Source: Chloroflexota bacterium (GTDB lineage: Bacteria > Chloroflexota > Dehalococcoidia > Lucifugimonadales > Australimonadaceae). From it: DNA of 64,000 bases. Position 1 is the first letter of the stretch, and the number at the start of each line of letters is the position of its first letter. Shown one piece after another: positions 18,043 through 27,115 of the stretch. Location: positions 1-64,000 of the forward strand of contig VXQP01000104.1 of NCBI GenBank assembly GCA_009838965.1, in the 5' to 3' direction. The notes below the pieces were generated by a model. That model made no database searches. It saw only the letters and a list, made by a program, of their open reading frames with translations, and was not told the origin of the DNA. The position numbers were made by a program, and so were the translations under genes.

Positions 18043-18713
18043 GCGCGGTCCACTCCGGCGGCGTCCTGCCCGACGCTGTACCGCTTGATCTTCTCGTGCA
18101 ACTGCATGATGCCGTAGAGCAGGGCGTCTGGGCGGGGCGGGCATCCCGGCACGTACACGTCCACAGGTACGATGTGGTTCACTCCCGGCACGACGCTGTA
18201 ACCCTGGTAGTACGGGCCGCCGCTGGTCGCACAGACGCCCATCGCGATGACCCACTTCGGCTCCGCCATCTGGTCGTAGATGCGGCGCACGGCAGGCGCC
18301 ATCTTCCACGTGAGCGTGCCGGACACGATGAGCAGGTCGGCCTGGCGGGGCGTCGCGCGCATCGCTTCCATGCCGAATCGCGCGAGGTCGAACCGCGACA
18401 TCGCCGAGGCGATCATCTCGAACACGCAGCACGCGAGCCCGAACGCCACGGGCCACACCGCGGAGCGGCGGCCCCAGTTCAGCAGCGCGTCCACAGACGT
18501 GACCGCCACATTATTGGCGATATCTTCGGGTATCCGGATGGCGGGGTCGGGGAACGCTTCCTGCGCGTTCCACTTCAACTGCTCGACCGCCTCGCCTTCG
18601 ATGCGGTCGACGTCCCAGCCGGGCATCGTCTGCCCGTAGACCGCGCCGTGCTCCTCCGCTCCGGTCAGGAGAGAAGGCGCGGACAGAGGCGCGTGCTCGT
18701 TCGGGTTGACCAT
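18039..18713 (-). CDS. nuoB: NADH-quinone oxidoreductase subunit B (N2 cluster)
   Basis: NuoB carries the N2 [4Fe-4S] cluster that reduces quinone. The 224-residue protein has the tandem pair LACC (Cys95-96), a third Cys in GVCATSGG (Cys161) and a fourth in VPGCPPRP (Cys191), so all ligands are present. An N-terminal extension of about 65 residues is unusually long. The ATG at 18713 is the best start. This is the first gene of the operon: no nuoA precedes it, and a divergent translin gene lies upstream. Confidence 0.96.
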   Translation of the reverse strand: MVNPNEHAPLSAPSLLTGAEEHGAVYGQTMPGWDVDRIEGEAVEQLKWNAQEAFPDPAIRIPEDIANNVAVTSVDALLNWGRRSAVWPVAFGLACCVFEMIASAMSRFDLARFGMEAMRATPRQADLLIVSGTLTWKMAPAVRRIYDQMAEPKWVIAMGVCATSGGPYYQGYSVVPGVNHIVPVDVYVPGCPPRPDALLYGIMQLHEKIKRYSVGQDAAGVDRA

Positions 18714-18827
18714 GGCCTGCTCGGCAGACTCCCTCCCGGTGGGGTTTGAACCCCACGGATTCAGGGGTGACCACGAGCGCGAGCATAGCACAGCAGGAGC
18801 GTAAGTGAAACGCTGCACAATCGTCCC

Positions 18828-18859
18828 CGTCATTCCCGCGAAGGCGGGAATCCAGAGTG
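18828..18859. repeat. Interspersed palindromic repeat, type A
   Basis: A palindrome, cattcccgc-gaag-gcgggaatc, with flanking cgt and cagagtg. The same unit recurs at 41283-41314 and, with loop changes, at 41799-41826 and inverted near 60739. It lies in the nuoB-translin intergenic gap. It looks like a REP-type repeat. Confidence 0.8.
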
Positions 18860-18897
18860 CCCGACAGGGCGCACGGAGGTGTGTTGCGGGGCGGTCT

Positions 18898-18938
18898 GGT
18901 CCCCACTCCCTTGAAGAGAGAGGGTTAGGGAGAGAGTG
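18898..18938. repeat. Interspersed repeat, type C
   Basis: A partly palindromic segment with actccctt...agggttagggagagagtg. Related sequences occur at 41918-41952 and in inverted orientation around 60543-60590. It is non-coding. Confidence 0.45.
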
Positions 18939-18978
18939 AACCGGCGGAATGGAGTGGGGAGTGGAACTGTCCTTCTGC

Positions 18979-18984
18979 TAGGCT
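18979..18984 (+). promoter_or_regulatory. Extended -10 just before translin start
   Basis: TGCTAGGCT contains an extended -10 (TAGGCT) ending seven nt before the ATG at 18992. There is no ribosome binding site between them, so the transcript is likely leaderless. Confidence 0.4.
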
Positions 18985-18991
18985 ATGCCGC

Positions 18992-19645
18992 ATGGACGAC
19001 GCAGCCGCCAATACGCAGTCCCGCATCGACGAGATAGCCGCCCTCTCACTCGACGAGTTCCGAGCCAAACACGAGCGGCGCGAGCAGGCGATCAAGGTTT
19101 CACGCGAGGTCGTGCGGACCTCCGCGAACGCCATACGCGCCATCCATCGCAACGAGCTTGACGAGGCTCGCGAGCTCATCGGTGCGGCGGGTGCGCTCGT
19201 CCGCGAGACCCAGCAGACCCTCGAGGGCCACCCGGACCTCTATTTCACCGGCTACACCCAGGACGCCCAGAAGGAGTACGCGGAGGCATGCGCCGTGCTC
19301 GCGTTCATCGCCCGCACGGAGCTCCCGCTCCCGGCAGACATCGGCGTCGAGACGCCGTCCTACCTCAACGGGCTTGCCGAGGCCGCGAGCGAACTGCGGC
19401 GCTACATCCTCGACTCCCTCCGCCGCGACGACGACTCCCGTGCCGAGGAGCTGATGCGCTACATGGACGACGTCTACAACATCCTCGTCGTCATGGACTT
19501 CCCGGACGCCCTCACCTCCGGCCTCCGCCGCACCACCGACCAGCTGCGCGGCGTCCTCGAGCGCACCCGCGGTGACCTCACCATGACCATGCGCCAGCGC
19601 CGCCTCGAGCGGCTGCTCAACGACCGCTCTTGGGATTCTCGATAG
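18992..19645 (+). CDS. Translin family protein
   Basis: This 217-residue, all-helical protein matches the translin family, which in eukaryotes binds single-stranded nucleic acid and, with Trax, forms the C3PO endoribonuclease. Matching parts are AIKVSREVVRTSANAIRAIHR near residue 32 (given in part), HPDLYFTGYTQDAQKEY near residue 80, the YLNGLAEAASELRRYILD helix, and DVYNILVVMDFPDA followed by LERTRGDLT. Prokaryotic homologues are known mainly from archaea and some bacteria; no cellular role is established. The last residues (SWDSR) are supplied by the inserted island: the original end (SAT) survives 3.97 kb away at 23611-23620. It is divergent from nuoB. Confidence 0.85.
   Translation: MDDAAANTQSRIDEIAALSLDEFRAKHERREQAIKVSREVVRTSANAIRAIHRNELDEARELIGAAGALVRETQQTLEGHPDLYFTGYTQDAQKEYAEACAVLAFIARTELPLPADIGVETPSYLNGLAEAASELRRYILDSLRRDDDSRAEELMRYMDDVYNILVVMDFPDALTSGLRRTTDQLRGVLERTRGDLTMTMRQRRLERLLNDRSWDSR
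19587..19629. repeat. Left direct repeat (attL-like) of the island
   Basis: A 43-bp segment in the 3' end of the translin gene that recurs at 23568-23610 with three mismatches. All three differences fall at third codon positions and are synonymous (CTC/CTG, GAG/GAA, CGG/CGC). The last 17 bp (19613-19629, ctgctcaacgaccgctc) are identical and are the most likely crossover core. Confidence 0.85.
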
Positions 19646-20399
19646 CAGACTCCGCGCCTGATGGGGCCAGTTCATCTGCTATGGGGTCGAGTACCTTGCA
19701 GATCTCCGCATATAAGTCCTCGTCGGAGTAGTGCACAGGACGCTTTGCGGAACCTGGGCCACGCCCGGGAAAGCGGGTTGCTAATGCCCTTGCAAGTGGC
19801 AAGAAGTTCCCCGGTTTCGTCAATGTCAAACGTTGCGAGGGCTCCAACTCTTCGAACCAACGTGCAAGCACATCGCGTACGTTCTTGGTTCTGATGGCTC
19901 CTCGTCGATAGATTTCCCTGGCGTTGGTGCGACTGCCTCCGAATGCCATCATAGCTGTGGCAAGCTCCTGCTCCTGTAGCCAAAGCCCGACAGCGAAGAC
20001 ATCGCGCTCCAGCCTAGTGGGGTCAGGTTCTCGATTCGGGGTTAGTTCTTGCCAAGCCTTCTCTGAGCTTCCGTCTGCACGCACACCAAGCCTGCACTTG
20101 CGGGCTATTGCCTGCCAAAGCGACATCTGCTCGCCTGGGTCAAGGTGTTTAGATTGCACAAGCCCCGATTCCATCAACGCCCGGCCGACCGCCCATCGCT
20201 TGACGAAAGCACGTTGCTCGGCCTCGGCTGTCTTTACATCAGCAGCCAATGCCACGGCTCGGTCAAGCATCTCGTCAATCTCACGGTCCAGCGCTTCCGC
20301 TTCGGCTCGGAACAACTCTCCACGTAGGCTCGCCGGACGGACGGTCTCCACCACGCTGCTCAGCGTACTGTCGGCTCGATTCCATATCTTGACCGGCAT
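19617..20399 (-). CDS. Island protein of unknown function, helical
   Basis: I do not recognise this 260-residue protein. It appears mostly helical, with a possible coiled segment (ELFRAEAEALDREIDEMLDRA) near residue 32, a basic central region, and RDVFAVGLWLQEQELATAMMAF near the middle. A segment NAREIYRRGAIRTKNVRDVLARW may form a helix-turn-helix-like region, but this is weak. The ATG at 20399 overlaps the stop codon of the upstream ORF (TAATG), so the two are translationally coupled. Its last codons and stop lie inside the left attachment-like repeat. It is the last gene of the island operon. Confidence 0.75.
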   Translation of the reverse strand: MPVKIWNRADSTLSSVVETVRPASLRGELFRAEAEALDREIDEMLDRAVALAADVKTAEAEQRAFVKRWAVGRALMESGLVQSKHLDPGEQMSLWQAIARKCRLGVRADGSSEKAWQELTPNREPDPTRLERDVFAVGLWLQEQELATAMMAFGGSRTNAREIYRRGAIRTKNVRDVLARWFEELEPSQRLTLTKPGNFLPLARALATRFPGRGPGSAKRPVHYSDEDLYAEICKVLDPIADELAPSGAESAIENPKSGR

Positions 20400-21013
20400 T
20401 AATCGCGCTCCTCGAATAGGCTCAGCGAACGTGAAGCGCAGTCCCTTGCGAGCCTGTTGTACTCGTCCAAGTGTCCAGTGTAACCCCGCAGAGCCGCCAA
20501 CTCGTGCATCTTGTCGCTGTAGTTCTCCCAACGATCGGGGTTGGCACCGGCCGGTGTGCCACTTAACAAGTCGTCCAACCGAGAGAGGTCTCCTTCGTCT
20601 ACGGGGTCCATGACCCACTCAATGATGCCCTCGGCACAGACATCTACGACGAAAGCCGAAACACCAGACAAACGCTGGGTGGTGCGAACCGGGCCCGTAT
20701 CCAACGCCCTATAAAGAGGGTAACCCGAGGGATAGCGCAGTACCCAACTGGTGGGGTCGCTCTTGTCAAACTGCCAGCGGGGGTGGGGGTCATCACTGGA
20801 GATCTGTTCGATTCTGAATGGTGGCCAGTCCTGGGACTGCGCAGGGTCAACCTCTATGTCTAATGTGCGGCTGGCGTGGGCCACCACGTCGCCGCTGAGG
20901 TAGAGGTCTGCGCGCAACGTGTGGCGCCCTGGCGGCAGAGCAACTGACTGCATTGAAGGCTCAGGGGGCACAGTGGGATTAACTGTAATGCGGGCCTTGG
21001 ACACCGGGCACAC
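20399..21013 (-). CDS. CARDB/Ig-like ORF, probable continuation of the island ATPase
   Basis: This ORF encodes about 204 residues. The first 65 form beta strands typical of CARDB/Ig-like folds, including ALPPGRHTLRADLYLSGD and TLDIEVDP. They would complete the half domain (SGDTVGVQISVTNHTAESQ) at the end of the ATPase gene. The C-terminal half is helical and unknown. The only start is GTG at 21013 with no well-placed ribosome site. The ORF overlaps the ATPase gene in the +1 frame by 35 nt. I think it is either read by a +1 frameshift from the ATPase or separated from it by a recent one-base change. Confidence 0.6.
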   Translation of the reverse strand: MCPVSKARITVNPTVPPEPSMQSVALPPGRHTLRADLYLSGDVVAHASRTLDIEVDPAQSQDWPPFRIEQISSDDPHPRWQFDKSDPTSWVLRYPSGYPLYRALDTGPVRTTQRLSGVSAFVVDVCAEGIIEWVMDPVDEGDLSRLDDLLSGTPAGANPDRWENYSDKMHELAALRGYTGHLDEYNRLARDCASRSLSLFEERD

Positions 21014-22946
21014 GGGAAGGAGTTGCTCCGGCAGGGATTCCCTGCGTCACAACAGGTGCCATGTCTGCGAGGAGGAGGTCTCCGAGGCTTGCAGTCAACT
21101 GCAGCGTTTGGCTCTCTGCCGTGTGGTTGGTGACACTTATCTGGACTCCGACGGTATCGCCACTGTTGATGCGGCGTTGTCCGGTGGAGTGGTTCTCCAC
21201 GGATATGGATATCGTGTATGGCTTGGAATGGCGCTCAGGCGGGTCCTCGTTCACGAACATACTCCGGGATGCTTGAGCGACCTGCACGCCACTTGCTTCG
21301 ACCCTCGCCACAAGTCTCCATTTCCCATCACGCGCACACTGCAACTTTCCTTGAGTCGGTGTGCCGTTGATGACCTGATAATCCCCGAAACGCGCGATTC
21401 CCTCTCCATTCCGCCACTCCACCTCCCGGCTTGCGACGAGTGTGCGCGACTCTGATTCGTCGGCTTTCATCAATTCCAAGGATACGACGGCGCGCTTGGA
21501 GGCAGGTGGTTCGAGTCTAGTGATGACCTCTAGATTGCGGATGTATTGCCCCCTGTTGACGCGCGTAGACCTAGAATCGGGGTACTCCAGATGTAGTTCG
21601 CATGACCAGCGCTCAGACAACCCGGGAAGCAATTGAGAAGGTGCTGACGCTCTTCCGCGATCGCCTCGTGGTGACCGCGTTCGGGGATTCAGGAATCGTA
21701 GGAACTCCATAGCTGCGTCACGCTCTGCCTCTGGGGCTTGGCGAATGGACTCCTGCGTGCCCCATCCTTGTTCCGTTGCGAACTCTTCCACCTTGCTTAC
21801 GATGACCGAGAGCATGGGTCTGATTCCTGACGAGCGCCGGTCGAACCGTTCGTGCTGTGAACTCTCCGCCCTACGAAGTTCAGGTTCAGAGGCTTGGTCG
21901 AATTCAACGAAGCCCCGAAATCCCGGCCGCTTGTCACGAGGGACGTAGTCTGACAGAGTCTCCGTCCCCAAGGTTTCTATCCATTGCTGACCCCTCAGCA
22001 GTTGGACACCCCAGAATTGCGCACTAGCCCCTTCGATGTCGGGTTCATTTAGCGATTCATCGTAGAGGAGGACGATACGCTTGATCTTCAACCCGGCAAC
22101 ATCCACATTCTCGTAGGTTCGAACTCGGGGCGTTGACCTTCTCCACGGCTCGGACTCCCACCACTCTGGAACCGAAACAGCCTGGCGGATTCCGTCCTCG
22201 TCAACCAAGCTGATGCTCATGCCAACCTGAATGGCCCGCCACCAGCACCGCTGGAGCCACGAATGGAGTTCGCCAGACTGGAAGGCTTCGAGAGCTTCAT
22301 GAGACAAGTGGGGCACTATGACGCGAGTGCCCACTTGAGTGAGTGGTTCCAGCCCTAGCTGAATATCCGTGCCGTCGGCAGATGTGTAATGAGAGGACAC
22401 TATTCGGCGAGCTTCTTCAGCGCTGAAGGGCGGCGTCAGCACGGTATCGAACGGGCTGGCATAACGGACGCCTAGGCGATACGTACCATCTGAGAGAAGC
22501 GTGTCGTAGAGAATCATCATCCGGTCTTGTTGGGAAGAAGCCACCCTCGGTAACGCTGAGTGGTACAAGAAGGCAGCTTTGCCCTGCCCTCGCGAACCCA
22601 AGGCCGCGTCGTCTTCCTTGGTGTACCCCATGCCTTCAAACGCGGCCCAATTCTCGTCTGCGCGAAGCACATTACCCCTCGCTTGAATCTCGTCCAAGGT
22701 GAGGGCGGGACCTCGGAGCCCCGTAGTGTTGGAGTCGGTGACGGTAAGCATGTAGGCACGGGTGCCGTCCAAGAGAGGACGTTGGTACAATCGGTATTCC
22801 ACTTGAGCATGACCTCGGGCAGCATCCTTGGAGTTTTGCACTGGCTCTTGCGCCAGTGCGCGGATAGGGCCCATTCCGTAGCCCTCGATGATGTTGCGCA
22901 CGATGGTGACCATGTTAGTGACGGTCGGTACGAACTGAGATGTCAT
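20979..22946 (-). CDS. GHKL (histidine-kinase/Hsp90/MutL-fold) ATPase, island-encoded
   Basis: This 655-residue protein begins with a GHKL-type ATP-binding domain. The N-box is EPVQNSKDA (Glu34, Asn38, Asp41), a G1-like DSNTTG follows at about residue 71, and the glycine lid GSRGQGKAAF is at about residues 117-126. A long middle region with Trp-rich stretches (WWRAIQV, PEWWESEPWRR) follows; it could be an S5-like transducer. The C-terminus is Ig/CARDB-like and is cut by a stop codon at 20979, with its continuation in the next ORF. No histidine-kinase phospho-acceptor or response regulator is nearby, so a two-component role is unlikely. GGGAG lies eight nt before the ATG. Defence-associated GHKL ATPases are known, but I cannot assign this one to a named system. 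Confidence 0.8.
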   Translation of the reverse strand: MTSQFVPTVTNMVTIVRNIIEGYGMGPIRALAQEPVQNSKDAARGHAQVEYRLYQRPLLDGTRAYMLTVTDSNTTGLRGPALTLDEIQARGNVLRADENWAAFEGMGYTKEDDAALGSRGQGKAAFLYHSALPRVASSQQDRMMILYDTLLSDGTYRLGVRYASPFDTVLTPPFSAEEARRIVSSHYTSADGTDIQLGLEPLTQVGTRVIVPHLSHEALEAFQSGELHSWLQRCWWRAIQVGMSISLVDEDGIRQAVSVPEWWESEPWRRSTPRVRTYENVDVAGLKIKRIVLLYDESLNEPDIEGASAQFWGVQLLRGQQWIETLGTETLSDYVPRDKRPGFRGFVEFDQASEPELRRAESSQHERFDRRSSGIRPMLSVIVSKVEEFATEQGWGTQESIRQAPEAERDAAMEFLRFLNPRTRSPRGDRGRASAPSQLLPGLSERWSCELHLEYPDSRSTRVNRGQYIRNLEVITRLEPPASKRAVVSLELMKADESESRTLVASREVEWRNGEGIARFGDYQVINGTPTQGKLQCARDGKWRLVARVEASGVQVAQASRSMFVNEDPPERHSKPYTISISVENHSTGQRRINSGDTVGVQISVTNHTAESQTLQLTASLGDLLLADMAPVVTQGIPAGATPSRVPGVQGPHYS

Positions 22947-22987
22947 GGCATCGCTCCCGAAGTACGTGGTCGTCTACTCGTTGAGGG

Positions 22988-23464
22988 TTACCCAGTACGC
23001 CGTCGGCGCTGCCTTCGCGCTCCGACGTTGCGGGCATTGGGGTAATCCCTGCGCAGAGCGTAGAACCCTTTAGCAGTAGGGCGGACAAAGCGGGGGTCCT
23101 GGACCATGCGGGCGGTCAGGTTGGCCCATGGAGTCGCTCCATAGAGGTCTCCTCCACGTCTGATGACCTCCTGTGCCAGCTCCTTGTAGTACATTGGCTC
23201 TCCGTTCCGTTCACTCAGCACTGCCTCGGCGATATCACACACATGGCTGCGGTTGCCAGTATTGTAGTTGTGTTGTGTCTGTGGCATAGCATCTTGGCTT
23301 TCAGATGACTCTTGGTCGTCTAGGAGCGCTCGTACATGCTCTAGGCGTCGCTGCACGAGTGAGAGGCGTTCTTGGGCTTCCCGGACTCTCATCTGAAGAT
23401 CTGCTGCCTCCGCTTCCAGGTGTTGGCGCTCAGTGGCTAGCAGACTGTTTAGGTTACCTTCCAT
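22988..23464 (-). CDS. Coiled-coil plus HARE-HTH winged-helix protein
   Basis: This protein of about 158 residues has an N-terminal coiled coil of heptads (LLATERQHLEAEAADLQMRV in part, about residues 6-58). A polar linker follows, then a C-terminal winged-helix domain of the HARE-HTH type (about residues 75-145). That domain contains AEAVLSERNGEPMYYKELAQ and YGATPWANLTARMVQD. HARE-HTH domains occur in RNA polymerase delta, ASXL proteins and restriction-modification proteins, and are thought to bind DNA. The ATG at 23464 has AAAGGA at good spacing; an ATG at 23473 is an alternative. It is first in the island operon and could be both its regulator and a DNA-recognition subunit. Confidence 0.8.
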   Translation of the reverse strand: MEGNLNSLLATERQHLEAEAADLQMRVREAQERLSLVQRRLEHVRALLDDQESSESQDAMPQTQHNYNTGNRSHVCDIAEAVLSERNGEPMYYKELAQEVIRRGGDLYGATPWANLTARMVQDPRFVRPTAKGFYALRRDYPNARNVGARRQRRRRTG

Positions 23465-23502
23465 ATCGTGCATCCTTTCACTACCTGGAGGTTTGGCAAA
23501 TG

Positions 23503-23530
23503 ACTATAACAGAATGTAATACGGTGTCAA
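23503..23530 (-). promoter_or_regulatory. Sigma-70 promoter of the island operon
   Basis: On the minus strand a perfect TTGACA (-35, 23525-23530) and TATAGT (-10, 23503-23508) are separated by 16 nt, about 40 nt upstream of the HARE-HTH gene. It is the strongest promoter match in the window. Confidence 0.75.
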
Positions 23531-23559
23531 TAGGGAGAATAATGGTGGATGTATTACGG
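23514..23559. repeat. Pair of operator-like repeats over the island promoter
   Basis: Two 11-bp copies, atgtaatacgg (23514-23524) and atgtattacgg (23549-23559), lie 35 bp apart. Their cores, gtaatac and gtattac, are also inverted copies of each other. The first fills the spacer beside the -35 box and the second lies just upstream. This arrangement fits a repressor or recombinase binding pair. Confidence 0.5.
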
Positions 23560-23567
23560 CAGCGGCC

Positions 23568-23610
23568 CCATGCGCCAGCGCCGCCTGGAACGCCTGCTCA
23601 ACGACCGCTC
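23568..23610. repeat. Right direct repeat (attR-like) of the island
   Basis: The second copy of the 43-bp segment from the 3' end of the translin gene, with three synonymous differences from the copy at 19587-19629. The 17-bp identical core is 23594-23610. Confidence 0.85.
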
Positions 23611-23620
23611 CGCCACGTGA
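23571..23620 (+). pseudogene. Displaced 3' end of the translin gene
   Basis: This short segment reads RQRRLERLLNDRSAT and a stop in the plus strand. It repeats the last residues of the translin protein and supplies what was probably its original C-terminus (SAT). It has no start or upstream coding sequence, so it is a remnant left by insertion of the island. Confidence 0.75.
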
Positions 23621-23648
23621 CGGAGCGGGAGTGTCCGGTGTCGCCGGT

Positions 23649-23678
23649 TTGACCTTGGGGCGCTCTGGCGCAGACAAT
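23649..23678 (+). promoter_or_regulatory. Possible promoter of hppA
   Basis: TTGACC (23649-23654) and GACAAT (23673-23678) are separated by 18 nt, about 75 nt upstream of the hppA start. The -10 match is weak. Confidence 0.3.
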
Positions 23679-23753
23679 AGCGCACTGCCGGACTCCGGCG
23701 AGAATCACATGTGCGGGGCAGTGGTGGGCCGTGCCCATGCCCCCGGGAGGTAG

Positions 23754-25829
<2,076 letters not shown>

Positions 25830-25853
25830 GAGAGCGGAGAGTCTGCCAGGATA

Positions 25854-25884
25854 ATCGGGGCGGTTGCATCGCAGCCGCCCCGAT
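25854..25884 (+). terminator. Hairpin terminator after hppA
   Basis: A 10-bp stem, atcggggcgg paired with ccgccccgat, has an 11-nt loop and begins 25 nt after the hppA stop codon. It lacks a clear T-run. Confidence 0.6.
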
Positions 25885-25907
25885 CGCTTCAACCACGGAG
25901 GAGGACC

Positions 25908-26708
25908 ATGGACCTCGGCATAACCGGCAAGCGAGCGCTCGTAACCGGAGGCACGCGCGGCATCGGCTACGCCATCGCATGGGAACTGGCGCGAGAGGGC
26001 GTCGACGTGGCGCTCTGCGCCCGCGACGAGTCCGCGGCCCGCGACGTCGCCGCTGAGATCGCCGCCGGGACCGGCGTGCGCGTGGTCGGCTTCCGCGCCG
26101 ACACCGGCATCGCGGAGGACGTGATGCGGCTCGTGGCGGACACGGCGGACACGCTTGGCGGGCTGGACATCCTCGTGAACAACGCCGCGCGCGTCGGCTT
26201 CGCAGGCGGCCCGGACACCCTCACGCAGCTGAACGAGGAGATGCTGCGTGACGACTTCGACGTGAAGATCATGGGTTACCTGCGCTGCGCTCAGCAGGCC
26301 GCGCCTTACATGGAGCGCGCCGGGTGGGGGCGCATCGTCAACATGGACGGCATGGCCGCGCGCAACGCCGCCGGCATCAGCGGCGGTTTGCGCAACGCCG
26401 CCGTGATGAACTTCACCAAGGTCATGTCCGAGGAGCTTGGCCCCAAGGGGATCACCGTCAACGCCGTCCACCCTGCCCTGAGCCGGACGGAAGCTTTGGT
26501 CGAGCGGCTGCAGGGCACTGCCGAGCGCGAGGGCATCACCCTCGCGGAGGCGGAGCAGCGCATCGCCAGGAACAACGCGATACGCCGCCTCGTGACGGTC
26601 GAGGAGATCGCGTCAATCGTCGTTTTCCTCTGCTCGGAGCAGGCGGGCTGCATCACCGGCGAGGCTGTCGCTCCCGCGGGCGGCAACTCCCGCGCCGTGT
26701 TCTACTAG
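25908..26708 (+). CDS. Atypical short-chain dehydrogenase lacking Tyr and Lys of the active site
   Basis: This 266-residue SDR-fold protein has a normal cofactor motif [10 protein letters not shown] (about residue 13), VNNAAR near residue 90 and the structural IVNMDGMAA strand. At the position of the catalytic Tyr-X3-Lys it reads SGGLRNAAV. The Tyr and Lys are therefore replaced, and the Ser before them is Asp or Gly. It may be a non-catalytic or unusual SDR, or use a different acid. The segment [12 protein letters not shown] follows as usual. GGAGGAGG lies before the ATG. It sits between hppA and a RidA gene, with an 10-nt gap to the latter. Confidence 0.85.
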   Translation: MDLGITGKRALVTGGTRGIGYAIAWELAREGVDVALCARDESAARDVAAEIAAGTGVRVVGFRADTGIAEDVMRLVADTADTLGGLDILVNNAARVGFAGGPDTLTQLNEEMLRDDFDVKIMGYLRCAQQAAPYMERAGWGRIVNMDGMAARNAAGISGGLRNAAVMNFTKVMSEELGPKGITVNAVHPALSRTEALVERLQGTAEREGITLAEAEQRIARNNAIRRLVTVEEIASIVVFLCSEQAGCITGEAVAPAGGNSRAVFY

Positions 26709-26718
26709 CGGAGCCGCC

Positions 26719-27105
26719 ATGCCACGCACGAACGTCAGCGGCAACAGCCCGTACGAAGGCTCCATCGGCTTCTCACGCGCCGTGCGTGTGGGGAACTCCG
26801 TCTACGTCTCCGGCACCGTCGCGACCGCAGCCGACGGCTCTGTGGCGGGCGTCAGTGACGCCTACGCGCAGACGGTGCAGACGTTGCGCAACATCGAGAC
26901 AGCGCTGCAGAAGGCGGGGGCATCTCTGAGTGACGTAGTGCGGACACGGATGTACGTGACCGACATCGCCAACTGGGAGGCCGTTGCTCGCGCACACGGT
27001 GAGTTCTTCCGCGACGTGCGTCCCGCCTCGACGATGGTGGAGGTGAGCCGCCTCATCGACCCCGCGATGCTCGTCGAGATCGAGGCCGACGCTCTCATCG
27101 AATAG
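26719..27105 (+). CDS. RidA/YjgF/YER057c family protein
   Basis: This 128-residue protein belongs to the RidA family of trimeric enamine/imine deaminases or related chorismatase-like proteins. The key Arg is in [12 protein letters not shown], and the family end motif is visible as [25 protein letters not shown] (in part). The N-terminus [17 protein letters not shown] is typical of a subfamily that differs from canonical RidA. It follows the atypical SDR with a 10-nt gap and is probably co-transcribed. Exact substrate is unknown. Confidence 0.85.
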   Translation: MPRTNVSGNSPYEGSIGFSRAVRVGNSVYVSGTVATAADGSVAGVSDAYAQTVQTLRNIETALQKAGASLSDVVRTRMYVTDIANWEAVARAHGEFFRDVRPASTMVEVSRLIDPAMLVEIEADALIE

Positions 27106-27115
27106 ACTCCCGCGT

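Larger units (their letters stand above)
19613..23610. mobile_element. Four-gene genomic island inserted at the 3' end of the translin gene
   Basis: The segment between the two identical 17-bp cores is about 4.0 kb, visibly lower in GC than its neighbours, and carries four minus-strand genes under one promoter. The flanking repeats behave as attL and attR of a site-specific insertion in which the element brings its own copy of the end of the target gene. After integration the translin gene keeps an open frame with a replacement C-terminus. No integrase or transposase is encoded inside, so movement would need a trans-acting recombinase or be an old event. Content: HARE-HTH protein, GHKL ATPase, CARDB-like ORF, unknown helical protein. 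Confidence 0.75.

Noticed and set aside
18740-18755. tRNA T-arm-like sequence (tggggtttgaacccca) upstream of nuoB
   Set aside because: The T-arm and loop look correct on the minus strand, but no matching acceptor, D-arm or anticodon arm can be found upstream.
20979-22946. Sensor histidine kinase
   Set aside because: The GHKL fold is present, but there is no phospho-acceptor His domain, membrane sensor or response regulator.
19617-23464. Integrase or transposase in the island
   Set aside because: None of the four proteins shows the catalytic residues of tyrosine or serine recombinases or DDE transposases.
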